A stretch of DNA of 64,000 nt from Ochromonas danica (lineage: Eukaryota; Sar; Chrysophyceae; Chromulinales; Chromulinaceae). Positions 12,112 to 23,607 of this stretch are shown here, piece after piece. Location: assembly GCA_015146655.1 (NCBI GenBank), contig VKHL01000106.1, positions 38,419-102,418 of the forward strand, written 5' to 3'. The position numbers and the translations under genes are program-made. Under the pieces are notes generated by a model, which ran no database searches, was not told the DNA's origin, and saw only the letters and a program-made list of their open reading frames with translations. Position 1 is the first letter of the stretch. Every line of letters begins with the position of its first letter.

Positions 12112-15100
12112 ATGAAGAATCAATCAGATTTAGAAGAGTTCACGAAGCTGAAGTTTAAGCAATTGGAGATTGCTCAAAGTTGTACTTTGTTAATCTACAC
12201 GCGTGATCGTACAGACTTAGCGCTGGCAAAGAAACTTCGACCAGAATTCCGTCGTCTCTTGTTTAGTACTGAATTGAAAGATTGTCAACGATCTATTAGT
12301 CGTATAACCAATGATAATAAAGAGGAAGCGCCTGTTGATATTGTAAGTCATCACTCACTGTGACTAACTTGTTGTGATTGTGTATTAGGTATTAGTTTAC
12401 ATGGCCTGGCTTTGCTTTGGTTTGTATTGAATGGAAGTGTGTTGGTTTACATGGTCTTGCTTGTGTTGACCTTGCTTGTGTTTGTGTTCAATGGAAGTGA
12501 TAACGTCAATCATGGTTTGTGTTGTTTTGTTTGTTTTTAGGTTTTGGCTGACTTTGATTTAAGTATTCCCAAGTTTATTGATTATATTAATAAACGACCA
12601 AGTCAAGCAGAAACTAATCTTTGCCCTTTAATTCCAGTTGTCATCTTAGCTAAAGAGACTTCTATTAAAGATGTTGAAGATCATCTCTTACCTTTTGGTG
12701 GTGTCAATAAGATATTAGACCCACCATTCAAAAGTCATACAGTCTTTAACGTTCTCTTAGAAGCATTATATAATCGTAATAAAGTTGAAGAAACGTTCAA
12801 TTATATCAAGAAAGTACCAACTAAAGCAGCAAAATATCCTTTTCTTTCAATTTTTGAAGCTAAACCACCTTTAAAGAATAAAGAAACAGAAGAGATTACA
12901 AAGAATTCTATTCTTACAGGATCAACTTCATTACATGCTGCTGATCATGTTGTATTAGATGAATTAGATGCTGCATCAGAGAGTTCTAGTATGTTACCAG
13001 ATTGTGTCAAAGTTGCACGACGGAAACATCCTGAACTAAACAATCAATATGAATCACCTGAATTAGATGAGATGCAGGACAATCTTGGTAATGGATTATC
13101 TGGAGGTGTTAAGAGACCTGGCACTCCTCCACCTGCAAGTATTCTTAAGAAACAGTCTAGCTTTGGACGACAACCTTCTCTGTCAGCATTTCGTCAACGA
13201 TCTTCGAAGAGGTTTAACTTTGGTGATTTACAACATGTTAATCAAGATGAGGAAGAAGAAGAAAAGGCAAAAGTGGATAAGCTAGTCTTACCAGATGAAC
13301 AATGGAATTCTATCAAGTAAGATGAATTGCCTTTCGTGTGTTTGTTTGGTGGATGATAAGGATTGTATCTGATGAATGTTTGTATCCTCTTATTGTTATG
13401 GTTATTGTTATGGTTATTGTTTTTGTTGTTGTTGTGGTGGTTTAGTATGTTAGATTCACAAGAGGCAAGAAGAGGTTCACTAATGCTATTCTCAGACGAT
13501 AGTCTCAGTAATAACAATTCACATGAAGGAATGTCAGTTAGTACTACAATGGATGGAGAAACTCTCAAGAAGAAACTTGCCACTATGGGTGTTCAGAATG
13601 AAGTTCTTATGGATTCTGTTCATCGTCCAGTATGGAAGGAATCAAAGCAAGCAGGTAGACAATCACTACTACCCATGCCACTATCCACTATCGCAATGAC
13701 TCACCCACATCTGACCTGTGACTATTGTAGAGAGACAACTAAGACGTACAGGAGGGAAAGTGGTTCATGACTTTTCTCATTTCTTAGAGAAACAACCACC
13801 AGCATTGAATAAAGTACGAACTGTCAGTGGTCTAGATCGTAAAGTTTGTCAACAAGCATGGAGAGCAATTAAACGACCTCTCACATCCAGTGCTATTGAT
13901 CTTCGTAGTGGTAAGAAGGTTTACTCCTCACTCACACATGATGTCTTCTTCACTTTGTCTGTTCATCACAATGATTTAATAGAGAAAAGTGGTTTGCCAA
14001 GATTAGACACACTTCGAGTTGTTACTGAAGGCTCAACACCAAAAGGCACACCAAAGAGCTCATCAATGAAAGGTTCATCAGAAAGGATTATAACACTTCG
14101 TAAAGATGATTCCTTTTTATTACAAGTTACTAACAACTCAACAGGTAAAAATACACCAACAAAAGCAATGATGAAAAGTCGTGCAGATAGTATTCATAGT
14201 GGAATATCTGGAGAAGGTGATCATATCTCAATAGTACAAGAAGATGATCGAAGTTGGTTAAAGAAGTCTGGAGGTGGTAGTGATTTAAGTTTAAGTTGTT
14301 TTTCACAAGATCCAAGAAATACATCAAAATACTATCGACGTATAGCACAAGTTGCTAAACAAAATATTCCTGATTTACAAGTTAGTGAATTATTAGATAT
14401 TGATTTTACAAATCAACGTATTAATTTAGGAGAAAAGGATATGTTAGAAAGAGGTCTTAGTTTACAAAAATCAGGTGATATGGAATCAGCTGCAATCTAT
14501 TATACACGTGCTGGTGCACATAGTAAAGATCAAGAAATTAGTCGAATGTTATTAGGTAATTTAAATTATAATTTAAAGAGATTATTATCAGCTTTGAAAT
14601 ATTATGATCAAGCTATTCATATTATTGAATCCAAACCAATAGGAGTACGTCCTAGACAACATGCTTTCTTAGCTTATTATAATCGTGCTATTATCTATTT
14701 CCGTCTTGGTGATGATGATGATGGTATTCGTGATATTACAACAGCTTTAGAATATAATAATGAACATTTACAAGCACGAGAGATTCTATCACTTGCTAAA
14801 CGTCGACTTGGTCTATATGGACAAGCAATTGATGAAGCAATTAAACATAAAAATTTGAAAGTTGATTTACATGTTAAAGAGATTGAAAAACAAAGAAAAG
14901 CATTCGAAGCATCACAAAAGCTTCGTATGGTTAAAGGCAATACTACTAACAACAATAACAATGATCATGATAATAATAACAACAACTATGATGATGATGA
15001 TATAGTTCATCCTATTGGAGAAATTCAACATAGCAGTCATTTACTTCAATCTGCTATTAGTCGACGTGGTGAAAGTATGTTAAGTAAAGGTAGTAATAAC

Positions 15101-17834
15101 GGTGGTGGTATTAAGACAATGCAAATTGAAGTACCAGAATCATCATGTCGAAGTTCTTTACGTGATCGTGTAGCAGCACATCGTGGTAGTAACAATGCCT
15201 TTGGTGCTAAAGATAATGATAACAATGATGATGAAGAAAGAGGGAATAGTACAGAATTAGCTGATGGTTATTTGAAATTATTTAAAATGCAACATAATAT
15301 TAAATTAGAATTATTTGATGAAATTTTTAATAAACCAAATGATATTCAAAGTTCATTATTAATTGAACCACTGAAACGAAAATCATCTGATATTAAAATT
15401 ATTGCTAATTATTTAGAATTTTTTCCTTTTCTTTATCCTTTAGGAGAAGGTTTATTAGAAGAATTATCACAATGTGTTGAATATCGTGCAATATGTAATC
15501 CACAATTAGTGTCACAAAATAATCGTCTATTTGGTCAAAATCAAGATCCTTATGCTGTTTGTCTATTAATGAAAGGTCATATTCAAACACGTTTAGATTA
15601 TAGTACACATCAATCAATGACCAATCTCTTCTTAGATGATTATTATGAAAATGAAGTATTTGGACATATTGATTATCTTTTCAATATTATGAGTCGTCCT
15701 TTAGTGAAAGTGATTGAAGAAACACTTCTATTACATCCAAAACATCGTAAAAATACATCTTCTCTCTTTAATACAGCAAGTATTTCTAATCTTGGTTCAT
15801 CATTATTACCATCTTCTCATGGTGATGGAAATGATAGTCTACCAAGTGATTCTAGTGATGATGATACGGATGTATTATTATCTAAAGTTGATGATAACAA
15901 TGAAGCTCATCAAGCTCTACTACAAGAATTACATAGTCTATTAGCCATTGCAGAAGGGAAACAAGGGAATAATGCACAAAATGCAATTTCTCCAACTAGC
16001 AGACTTCAACGCAATGGTACTGGACTTAGTTCTGCTCCACCTGAATTACCCACTACTATCTCACGTGCTATTCGACCTGGCATGTTTGCAACCTATTGTT
16101 TAGCTTCACCATGTGAGTTATTAATGTTCTCTAAGAGAGATTATTATTGTCATTTATATGCACCAGCATTAGAAGAATTTCGATCGCGTTTAGAAGCGAT
16201 TAAAGCATGTGGAATATTTTCACGTTGGAGACCAGAAGAAATGATACGACTTGCTCGTATGGGACGTATCTTACATGTTAAACGTGGTACAATTATTATT
16301 GAACAAGGAGAAAAACCAAAACATTTATTTATTATTATGAAAGGAATGTGTAAAGTGAACAAGAAACCAAATCGTACAGAAATGCTTTTACAAAAATTGG
16401 AGATTGCAAGAGAAAAAGCACATCAACATGATCTTAAATATCTATTCCATCATAAACCTCTTCATTTAGGTATTGAAAGTTCTCCTCCAATTCAACGTAA
16501 AGCAGAAGAAAATGTTGATTGGGATAGTAAAGACAATAGTGAAGATGAGTTGTTAATAGCAGCAGATAATACAATGACAGCAACTCTGTCATCATCATCA
16601 AAGCCTTCTAGTCCTAATAAAGGACGAAATCAGAAACCATCAACACCTATGACACAAAAGATACATAAAGGTCAAATTGCTGGTGGACTAAGCAGATCTC
16701 AAAGTGGTTCTGCGCCAAATACTCCGGTATCTAAGAAACATTTGGCTAAACAAGGTGAGCATCATCTTAACTCTCCGATTCAATCCAAACCAGCAAGTGC
16801 TACTATGACAACTTCGAATACAAACACATCCAAATTGGTAGTGAACGCCGCCTCGACTCTACCACGAGTTGATCACCATCACTCATCAGCTACAAGCACA
16901 ACAACAGCAGCAACAACAACAGCAGCAGGTCCATCCTCAACTGCCAATACTAAACCACCTCTTAACAAGTCCTTAACAAGATCTGCTCCTCCTTCTTCTC
17001 AAAACAATCATTTTACTTTTCCTAATACAACTCCTTCCACGAAGAAGAAATCTCAAAACAAACTATCACATGAACAAAAGTCTTCTCATTCTCTTCATGA
17101 TGTCAAACATTTCCCAACAGTCATTGATTTACCTCCTGCTTCACCAACATCTGCTGAAAAGGAAAGAAGAGAATTACAAATAGAAATTGAGAAATTAGAA
17201 GATCTTATCTCTCAAGCTCGTTTACAAGATGCTTTTGAAAATCACAGACAAAATGGTGGTGGAAGTGCAAGTATTAGTCGAATCCATTCTACTGACAATC
17301 TTCATGATCGTGTTGTTCAAGGGAATAGACCTTTTACTCGTGCATCTGTTAATATGGATCAACCAGGTGATAAAGAAGCTCGTGAATTAGCAGTGACGTT
17401 AGGTAATATTGATGCAGAGATTGCAACGTTGCAATGGCCTATGATCTTTGGTGAAGCTTGTATTCTTGATCCTGAGCATGGCTTTAGTCGAGGGTCAGTC
17501 GTGGCTGACACTAGTTTAGAACTCTTTGTTCTTCATAAGACACAAATACAAACCTTCCAAATTGATGATGCATTCCTTGACAGAGTAAAAGGTAAGGAGA
17601 ATATCTGTCTGTCTGTCATCGTATTGATCTCTTGTATCATCATTTGACTCTGATTCTTCTCTGTGGATGTTCTGTTTAATAGGAAAAGGTGTTGTTTTCC
17701 CAAGCGATCCTGATATTGTTGTCGATCTTTATCATAAGCAACTTTGGGGAGGTTATTGTAAAGATGTCATGAAGGATATTTCCACGAATAAGTGGCCCAA
17801 ATCTCTTAAATCCCATGAACCCTTTAGTGTTTAG
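12112..17834 (+). CDS. Receiver-like / TPR / double cyclic-nucleotide-binding fusion
   Basis: Exons 12112..12342, 12541..13316, 13446..13654, 13731..17591 and 17683..17834 join in frame to 1742 residues. Residues about 20-145 follow the alternating strand/helix pattern of a response-regulator receiver domain: V-L-A-D-F-D places an Asp (81) where the phospho-acceptor sits, but the usual K-P near the end reads L-D-P-P, so it is a degenerate receiver. A low-complexity linker follows. TPR-like helical repeats run about 640-790. A first, weak cyclic-nucleotide-binding-like region spans about 960-1075. A second starts at about 1222 (G-T-I-I-I-E-Q-G-E-K-P) and its F-G-E-A-C-I-L end comes only at about 1640, after an insert of roughly 350 disordered residues. 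A signalling scaffold is inferred; ligand binding is uncertain. Confidence 0.8.
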
Positions 17835-18034
17835 AGGCTGAAGATTGGATTGTAACAACTATGAGAACTCATACTAATGTTGTTTTGTATAATATAACCT
17901 GTAACTTAGAAAATAGAACACAAAGAAGAAATACATTTAGTACTGACTATTTACACTTCCAATCAACCCATATATCCAAACATTCATTCATTCACTCACC
18001 ATTCCACTCAACTGATGGTAACAAATTGGTAATA
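17835..18034. other. Short convergent intergenic region
   Basis: This 200-bp gap lies between two convergent stop codons and is AT-rich. It holds nothing beyond presumed 3' untranslated sequence. Confidence 0.5.
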
Positions 18035-18762
18035 CTATTTCCCATTGTTATTGTCACGATGATTTTCAATCTCAGCCTTTGCCTCCAAGAAAATCCCCCT
18101 GGATTCTTGAATCTTCGTCACAAAGGCTTTTAACCCTTCTTCCATGATTTCTTCTTCTGTGATTGTTTTCATGGCTAGTAAGAAGGCAATGTTTGCTTCT
18201 ATAACAGAAACAAGAAGACTGAGCTCTCGACCAGTCAACAAGGAATTGCTTCCATCGATTGGATATGGAAGAGTGTCGTGCAAGATTCTCTCATTGATAG
18301 CTTTCATTGTTGACAATAATTCAACAGCAGCCCGTCTTCCAGCTTCTCCTTCTAATGGTAGCACGATGCTGGCAACAATTCGATCATATTCTTCTTTGAT
18401 CGAAGTGACCAATCTCTGCATGCGATCATTAACTTTGTCCACAAAGTCAGGGCCCATGTTCCACACGTTATCAACCTTTCTTAACTCTGCCATCTAACAA
18501 ACACAATCAGATAACATGCATATGCAATAAGATGAATCAATGGAATGGAATTCATAGTCTAACCTCTGATAGAATGCAGTGAGTGATGATGATCTTGTCA
18601 AATGGATCATCACTTTCACTACACACAGCTTTAATTGCCTTCTCATAACATTCTGCCCCCATGGGATCTTTGAGAAACTTGACCTTCCGTCGAAGCTCTT
18701 CCACTTCCTTTTCCAATTGCATTTGTTGCTCTTTTGTAACTAACACAACACAATAATTGTCG

Positions 18763-18809
<47 letters not shown>

Positions 18810-19772
18810 TTCATCCTCCTCATCATCATCTTTTATTTCATCTTCCTTTGACTCTCTTTCCATCACTTGACCCTCTTTCGACTTCTTGGGTAATTCTTGA
18901 GCAATCAGCTTTTCAGCCCGCTGAATGACTCTCTCATCTAGTTCATCCTCTCCATTAGCCAACTTAGCCAATTCAATAGGACCTAGCATAGCAATCTTCT
19001 TCATCTCTAGTAACATACTATATCGATAAATCTCTTGTTCTCGTGGATCAGTTGTAAAGTCTACAACTCGATCTAAACCAGGTTTGAAAACAATTTGATA
19101 AAGAAGTTTGTTTTCTCCAATAATCTCTTTTTCTAATCCTATACTTGCTTCTGTATAGTTAACAAGGTTTACTTGATTAATGATTGTTGGAGTGTTTGTT
19201 ATGGTCTGTTGGAAAATCTCATTCTTGTCACTGCCCTGTACATTCTCTACCAGTTCTTGTTTCCAATGCATTAGATTGCGTTTCACTGCAAAAGCATCTA
19301 CAAAGGAACCAGAACCATTAGATGAAACTCTATGAGTAAGAATTCTCCCATCATCTTCTTCCTTTTCTTGCTGGTGCTGCTGTTGTTTCAATTCTTCTTT
19401 TCCTGCACGATCCATGGACTCTGCTTCAGCACGAAGCTTCTTGGCTTGCTCTAACAGCTTGCTCTGATTGGAAAACCTTGTTGAACTATTATCACTTGCT
19501 TGTCTGTTATCATCTTCTTCTACATCCTGCTGTTGCTGATGATGATGGGCATAGAGAGTGGAGAGAGAGAATCTGCTGCTTCTGCTTCTTCCTACTGCTG
19601 TTGTCTCTTTTCTCCTCACCCCCACAACTAGTCCTCGAGAAACTGCACGACAGAGTAGTACTCTCTGGTGTTGTGGAGAAGAAGGAAGAGAAGGATGGAA
19701 GGCTAGTCTTCCATCTAGGATAAACAATAGTAATAGAAGGAAGAGCCAAAGTGTCCGAAAGGCAGTCAACAT
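18035..19772 (-). CDS. Plastid-targeted acidic protein, paralogue of EGY-like N-terminal half
   Basis: Exons 19772..18564 and 18493..18035 (70-bp phase-0 intron) give 555 residues. The start M-L-T plus a hydrophobic run and L-A-F-H-P form a bipartite plastid presequence. From there about 127 residues are the same as in the EGY-like protein at 2678 except for one Glu/Asp change. Beyond it the two remain distantly related (S-F-V-D-A-F-A against S-F-L-E-A-F-A; N-Y-T-E-A-S against N-Y-A-E-A-S; D-P-R-E-Q-E-I-Y against D-P-K-L-R-Q-I-Y). It has no membrane-protease domain and stops after a helical region. A pure Asp run lies near the middle. Function unknown; it may bind or regulate the EGY-like protein, but that is inference. 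Confidence 0.82.
18763..18809 (-). repeat. CAT/GAT trinucleotide microsatellite coding poly-Asp
   Basis: An uninterrupted trinucleotide run of about 15-16 units that reads as consecutive Asp codons on the minus strand inside the plastid-targeted paralogue. More Asp/Glu codons follow with small interruptions. Length polymorphism between strains is likely. Confidence 0.9.
19342..19723 (-). repeat. 382-bp near-identical inverted repeat, copy 2 (presequence module)
   Basis: Reverse-complement partner of 2736..3117, with one mismatch in 382 bp. The two copies lie 16.2 kb apart in opposite orientation, in genes whose other parts are only distantly similar. Confidence 0.95.
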
Positions 19773-19939
19773 CTTTGCTTTGCATTCTGTGTTGAAGTGA
19801 GAAGGTATCCCCTGAAACTAACCTCCTTCACTTACCAAACTCTAAACCTGGCCAGTATAAACCTTATAGTTATTGCTGTGCGTGTTAGCACCTTGGATGA
19901 AACGAATCCATTTGATTGTTTTGATTGTCATAAGCAACA

Positions 19940-20840
19940 ATGACAGAAGAATTGGATAATAATGAGGAATTCTTTCAATCTATGCCTCGAATAGGTCTTG
20001 GTGCCTTTAGCTTAGATTCTGAAGAATTGACAATAGAGAGATTTAAAGAGTTTCTTGAAAATGGTGGCCGTTTAATTGAAATTGCCGAACTTTTCAGCAA
20101 TTTCCAACATCTCTTACCCGCTCTTGATCAATGTGGTATCTTACGAGAAGAGCTAATTCTCATTGTACGTATCTGGCCACAAAACTATAGTCCCACAGCT
20201 TTACAAAGTCGTATTGAACGATTTCTGGAGTTATCCAAATTCTTGTACATTGACATCCTCCTCACACATGCACCTATTGATATTGCGAATCGATTTGAAC
20301 AATGGCAAGCATTAGAAGCTTGTAAACGTAAAGGACTTGTACGTGCCTTAGGTCTATCGAACATGTCTCTAAATCAGTTGCTAACGGTTATCAAAGATGC
20401 CACCATCTTGCCATCTTTCTTTTTCACTGAAATTAGTCCTTTTAAACAGCAACGTGAATTAATTGACTATTGTCAAGTTGCTTCCATAGTAGTTATTAAT
20501 GTTGAACCATGCTGTAAAGGTATTCGTAATCGATTACCAAAGGTGATGGAACTTTGTCAACGTCTTCAAGCCTCTCCTGAACAGGTACACCATCACATAT
20601 CATATCCTACGCTCACTCATCTATGCTGTTCCTCACGGTTGATGTTGATGTCTATAGATCTTATTTCGATGGTCACTTACCAAGGGATATGTTACACTAA
20701 TCCCATCGACCAACAAGTCTGTAGGTTTGGATCCAATCTTCCTCAACAAGCCTTTACCAGAAGACATCATGACTATAATGGAAGAGTGGGATGAAGATAA
20801 AGGCAGTGCTTGGGCTCCTATCGTAGATGAGGATAACTAA
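19940..20840 (+). CDS. Aldo/keto reductase-family protein with altered catalytic tetrad
   Basis: Exons 19940..20584 and 20658..20840 (73-bp phase-0 intron) give 275 residues, slightly short for the family (about 300). The TIM-barrel landmarks are present: P-R-I-G-L-G at the start, Y-I-D-I-L-L-T-H-A-P, V-R-A-L-G-L-S-N, and in exon 2 the cofactor segment R-W-S-L-T-K-G-Y-V-T-L-I-P-S-T-N. The catalytic Asp-Tyr-Lys-His tetrad appears as Glu (I-E-I-A), Phe (L-F-S-N), Arg (I-V-R-I-W) and His (T-H-A-P), so three of four residues are changed. NADPH binding may persist but ordinary carbonyl reduction is doubtful. It is head-to-head with the plastid paralogue, 167 bp between start codons. Confidence 0.88.
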
Positions 20841-21055
20841 TAAGAGAAAGTTGGTGTGGTAAGAAAACGAAAATCCGTAACAATGGGCACAATAACCACA
20901 CGTTGTGTTAACAAAACACGAAGCGACTATTCTGACAAGTCCTGCAAGAATTGTCAGCATACCTGTTAACTACAAAACAAAACACACCATATAATACTAA
21001 AAAACAAACGCACCACCGTAGGCGACACACTGGAAACACACGCTCTGTTATTCAC

Positions 21056-23328
21056 TCAACGTTTGGCCTTTAATGAGCTTGTAGCTCCTCCTGCCCCTCT
21101 TTTCAAGGCACTGGGTTTAGCCACAATGCTTTGACATTTAGGAATATGACGTTCAGCTGCTTTTTCATTGAAGCGTCTGCCACAGTGAGGACAGAGAATC
21201 AGGGAAGGGTCGGGCGCTGTTACGACTGGAGGAGGCAAAGGATCTCCCGCAGCTTTCGCCTTGTTATATTCACGCATAGCTTGCATTGCTTGACGGAAGG
21301 CACTGGATTGAGCTTTCCATTTTGGTAGTCCTCCACCATTCTCAGCAGGTTTAATGGGTCTCTGATCATTCATAGGAGGGCCTGCAGCCATAGGCGCCTG
21401 TTTGGCCTTTTTGGCTTCTTCTTTCTTTGCTTTCATATTCAACTTAAGTAACTCAGGATCATCTTTGACACGCATCTTTGTCGAATCAAAGACCTTACGC
21501 TTCTTCAAGAAAACTTTCTCGCAAATTTTCACATGTTTGGAGAAGGCGATAGGATTGAATTTTCGTTCACAATGTGGGCATTGCTGTAACTCACCATCCA
21601 TTGCTTGCCCTTCATCTGCACTATCCTGAGCAAACGATTCATCATTGTATCGATTGTCATCGTCAGATTCTTGCGATGAATACTTTCCATATGATTGGCT
21701 AGGAGGTTGAGGATTACCGAAACCCTTTGCTCCACCATTCCGTGCCTGTTGAGGAGGAATCGCTGCTTCCTCAACCACATTGCGACCCATATTGCTACGA
21801 GAGCTGCGTGTTGGGACAGCTGCTTCCTCAACTACATTGTGATTTCTGTTGTTTTGAGAATTTCTTGACATACTTGATTGGTTTCCAGGCTGCTGTCTGC
21901 TATTGTAATAACTATTGCTATTCACTTCTTCAACAGGTTGGGGTTGAGGTTGAGTTCGACTTCTTCTGGCAGGGACAATAACTTCAACCATTTCTTCATC
22001 CTCTTCTTCTTGTTCTCTTCTCTTAGAATAGGAGGACCGAGCCGGTGCATCAGCTATGCCATTGCTACCATTACCATACCCACTTCTTCGTTGCTCTCTA
22101 GCTGGATTGAATTGATACGAATTCTCCAAGTTATCCGGTGCTGTTCGTCGACCAATGGACGGTTGAAATTCTTCATTGTTATTCAAAGTCAGTCCAGCTC
22201 CAGTGGATCTATTGAAAGAGCGACTGCTTGATCCACTGCTTTCGGACTGTCGAATCTTATTCTTCAATAATGACAAGGCAGGTTTCGCCATAGCAAGCTC
22301 ATTAGCTCTTGGAGATGTCCTCAAACCATTACTGCGATTCTCAATAGCATCTTCCACGAATCGACTATTACCATTAAGAGGAGCATCAGAATAGGAACTA
22401 AAACTATTGGCACGCGGTGAAACATTTCTCTCAAAGCCACCCACAGCCCTTCGACCTTCGACAAAGTCACTTTGTACTCGCTCCATAACTGGAGGAGCAC
22501 CACGGAAAGCAGATGATCGAGCAGTTGTTTCAGGCTTTTTGTCATTTTCTGTTTTAGGTTTATTGTTACCCGATTGACGACGTTTAACTTGTCCAAATCC
22601 TCTAAATGTGGTGTCATCATTCCATCCAGGACCCATATCTCCTTTGCCATCATTACGAAGCATAGAAGAGAATGTCTCATCTGTATCCACAGCAGGAGAT
22701 GATTGGTTATTATTGTTGTTGCTATTGCTGTGTTGATTACTCCTTTCGTCTTCATATTGTCGTAAGAATTGACTTTTGTACTTATCACTGTTTGAATTGG
22801 AATTGATTGAAGAGGCACCTGCTGAAGGGCGAGGAGGGGCTCGACTATTTTGTGCTGCAACAGGTCCGCCAAACTTCTTGAGCTCCTTGCCAAGAGCATC
22901 TGAATTGGGTGAAGGCGGCAGATCACTGACCAACGATTGATTCTTATTCCGCTGAGCTGGCAGAGGCATCTCCATGACATCATTATTAGATGGACGAGCA
23001 ACTTCGACTAATCGATCCAAGGAATCCACAGCACCACCTTTGAAGCTGTTATTCCCATTGGCACCAACAGCACCAGATCGCTTGGGATTAATTGAAGGAG
23101 CAAAGGTATCGCCTTCATGTAAAACATTTTTCCTTTCTTCACGTATTTGTTTTGCTCTTTCTACAGCAGCCTTTATCAGACAAACACAATATTAATTAAT
23201 TAATGAAGAGAATAGTTAATGTGGAGTTAGAAGAAGATTGTTTGTTGGAAGGTGGAATAAAAGCAAAATCTGATTTAATGCGCTACCTTTCTTCGATTTG
23301 CCCATTCTGTCGGATCAGCTGACTTCAT
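21056..23328 (-). CDS. ZC2HC1-family C2HC zinc-finger protein
   Basis: Exons 23328..23287 and 23170..21056 (116-bp phase-0 intron) give 718 residues. The short first exon supplies M-K-S-A-D-P-T-E-W and the sequence continues as charged helix (A-A-V-E-R-A-K-Q-I-R). The middle 500 residues are Ser/Asn/Arg-rich and disordered. Two C2HC fingers close the protein: C-P-H-C-E-R-K-F ... H ... C at about 545-564 and C-P-H-C-G-R-R-F-N-E-K-A-A-E-R-H-I-P-K-C at about 674-693, with a basic linker between. This is the FAM164/ZC2HC1 arrangement, widespread in ciliated eukaryotes. The fingers are certain; the molecular role is not known. Confidence 0.9.
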
Positions 23329-23607
23329 CCCTTTGGAATCAGAAAGATAGTTCTTATTTTCTATTCTTTAACTGACCAAGACACAGTGTCTTCTTTGGAG
23401 GATGGTGATTGATGAGTTGATGCGATGGCCGTTATTGTATCGCGCGCGCACTCACTCAGATCGGCTTTAACTTCACAAACCGTTTCGTGATTTTCATGTC
23501 GTGTGCATGCAAAAGGAGACCAACAACAGAGGGTCAGGGAAAGGTGATTTAGGCTGTTGTTATCATTATTATTGTGAGACCCATTAATTTGGATTATCAT
23601 ATTAATC
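23329..23607. promoter_or_regulatory. Candidate bidirectional promoter
   Basis: 279 bp between divergent start codons of the zinc-finger gene (minus) and the Ser/Pro-rich gene (plus). No specific element recognised. Confidence 0.35.

Larger units (their letters stand above)
10195..12340. repeat. Tandem segmental duplication, unit 2
   Basis: This is the second copy of the block at 8281..10090. It is longer, mainly because the coding repeat in the tail of the cysteine-rich gene has expanded. In this copy the divergent first exon (12112..12342) is intact and spliced to a full gene, so this copy most likely represents the original arrangement at the right-hand junction. Confidence 0.85.

Noticed and set aside
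18763-18809. CAT/GAT run as a regulatory repeat
   Set aside because: It is in frame as poly-Asp within a coding exon, so a simple coding microsatellite explains it.
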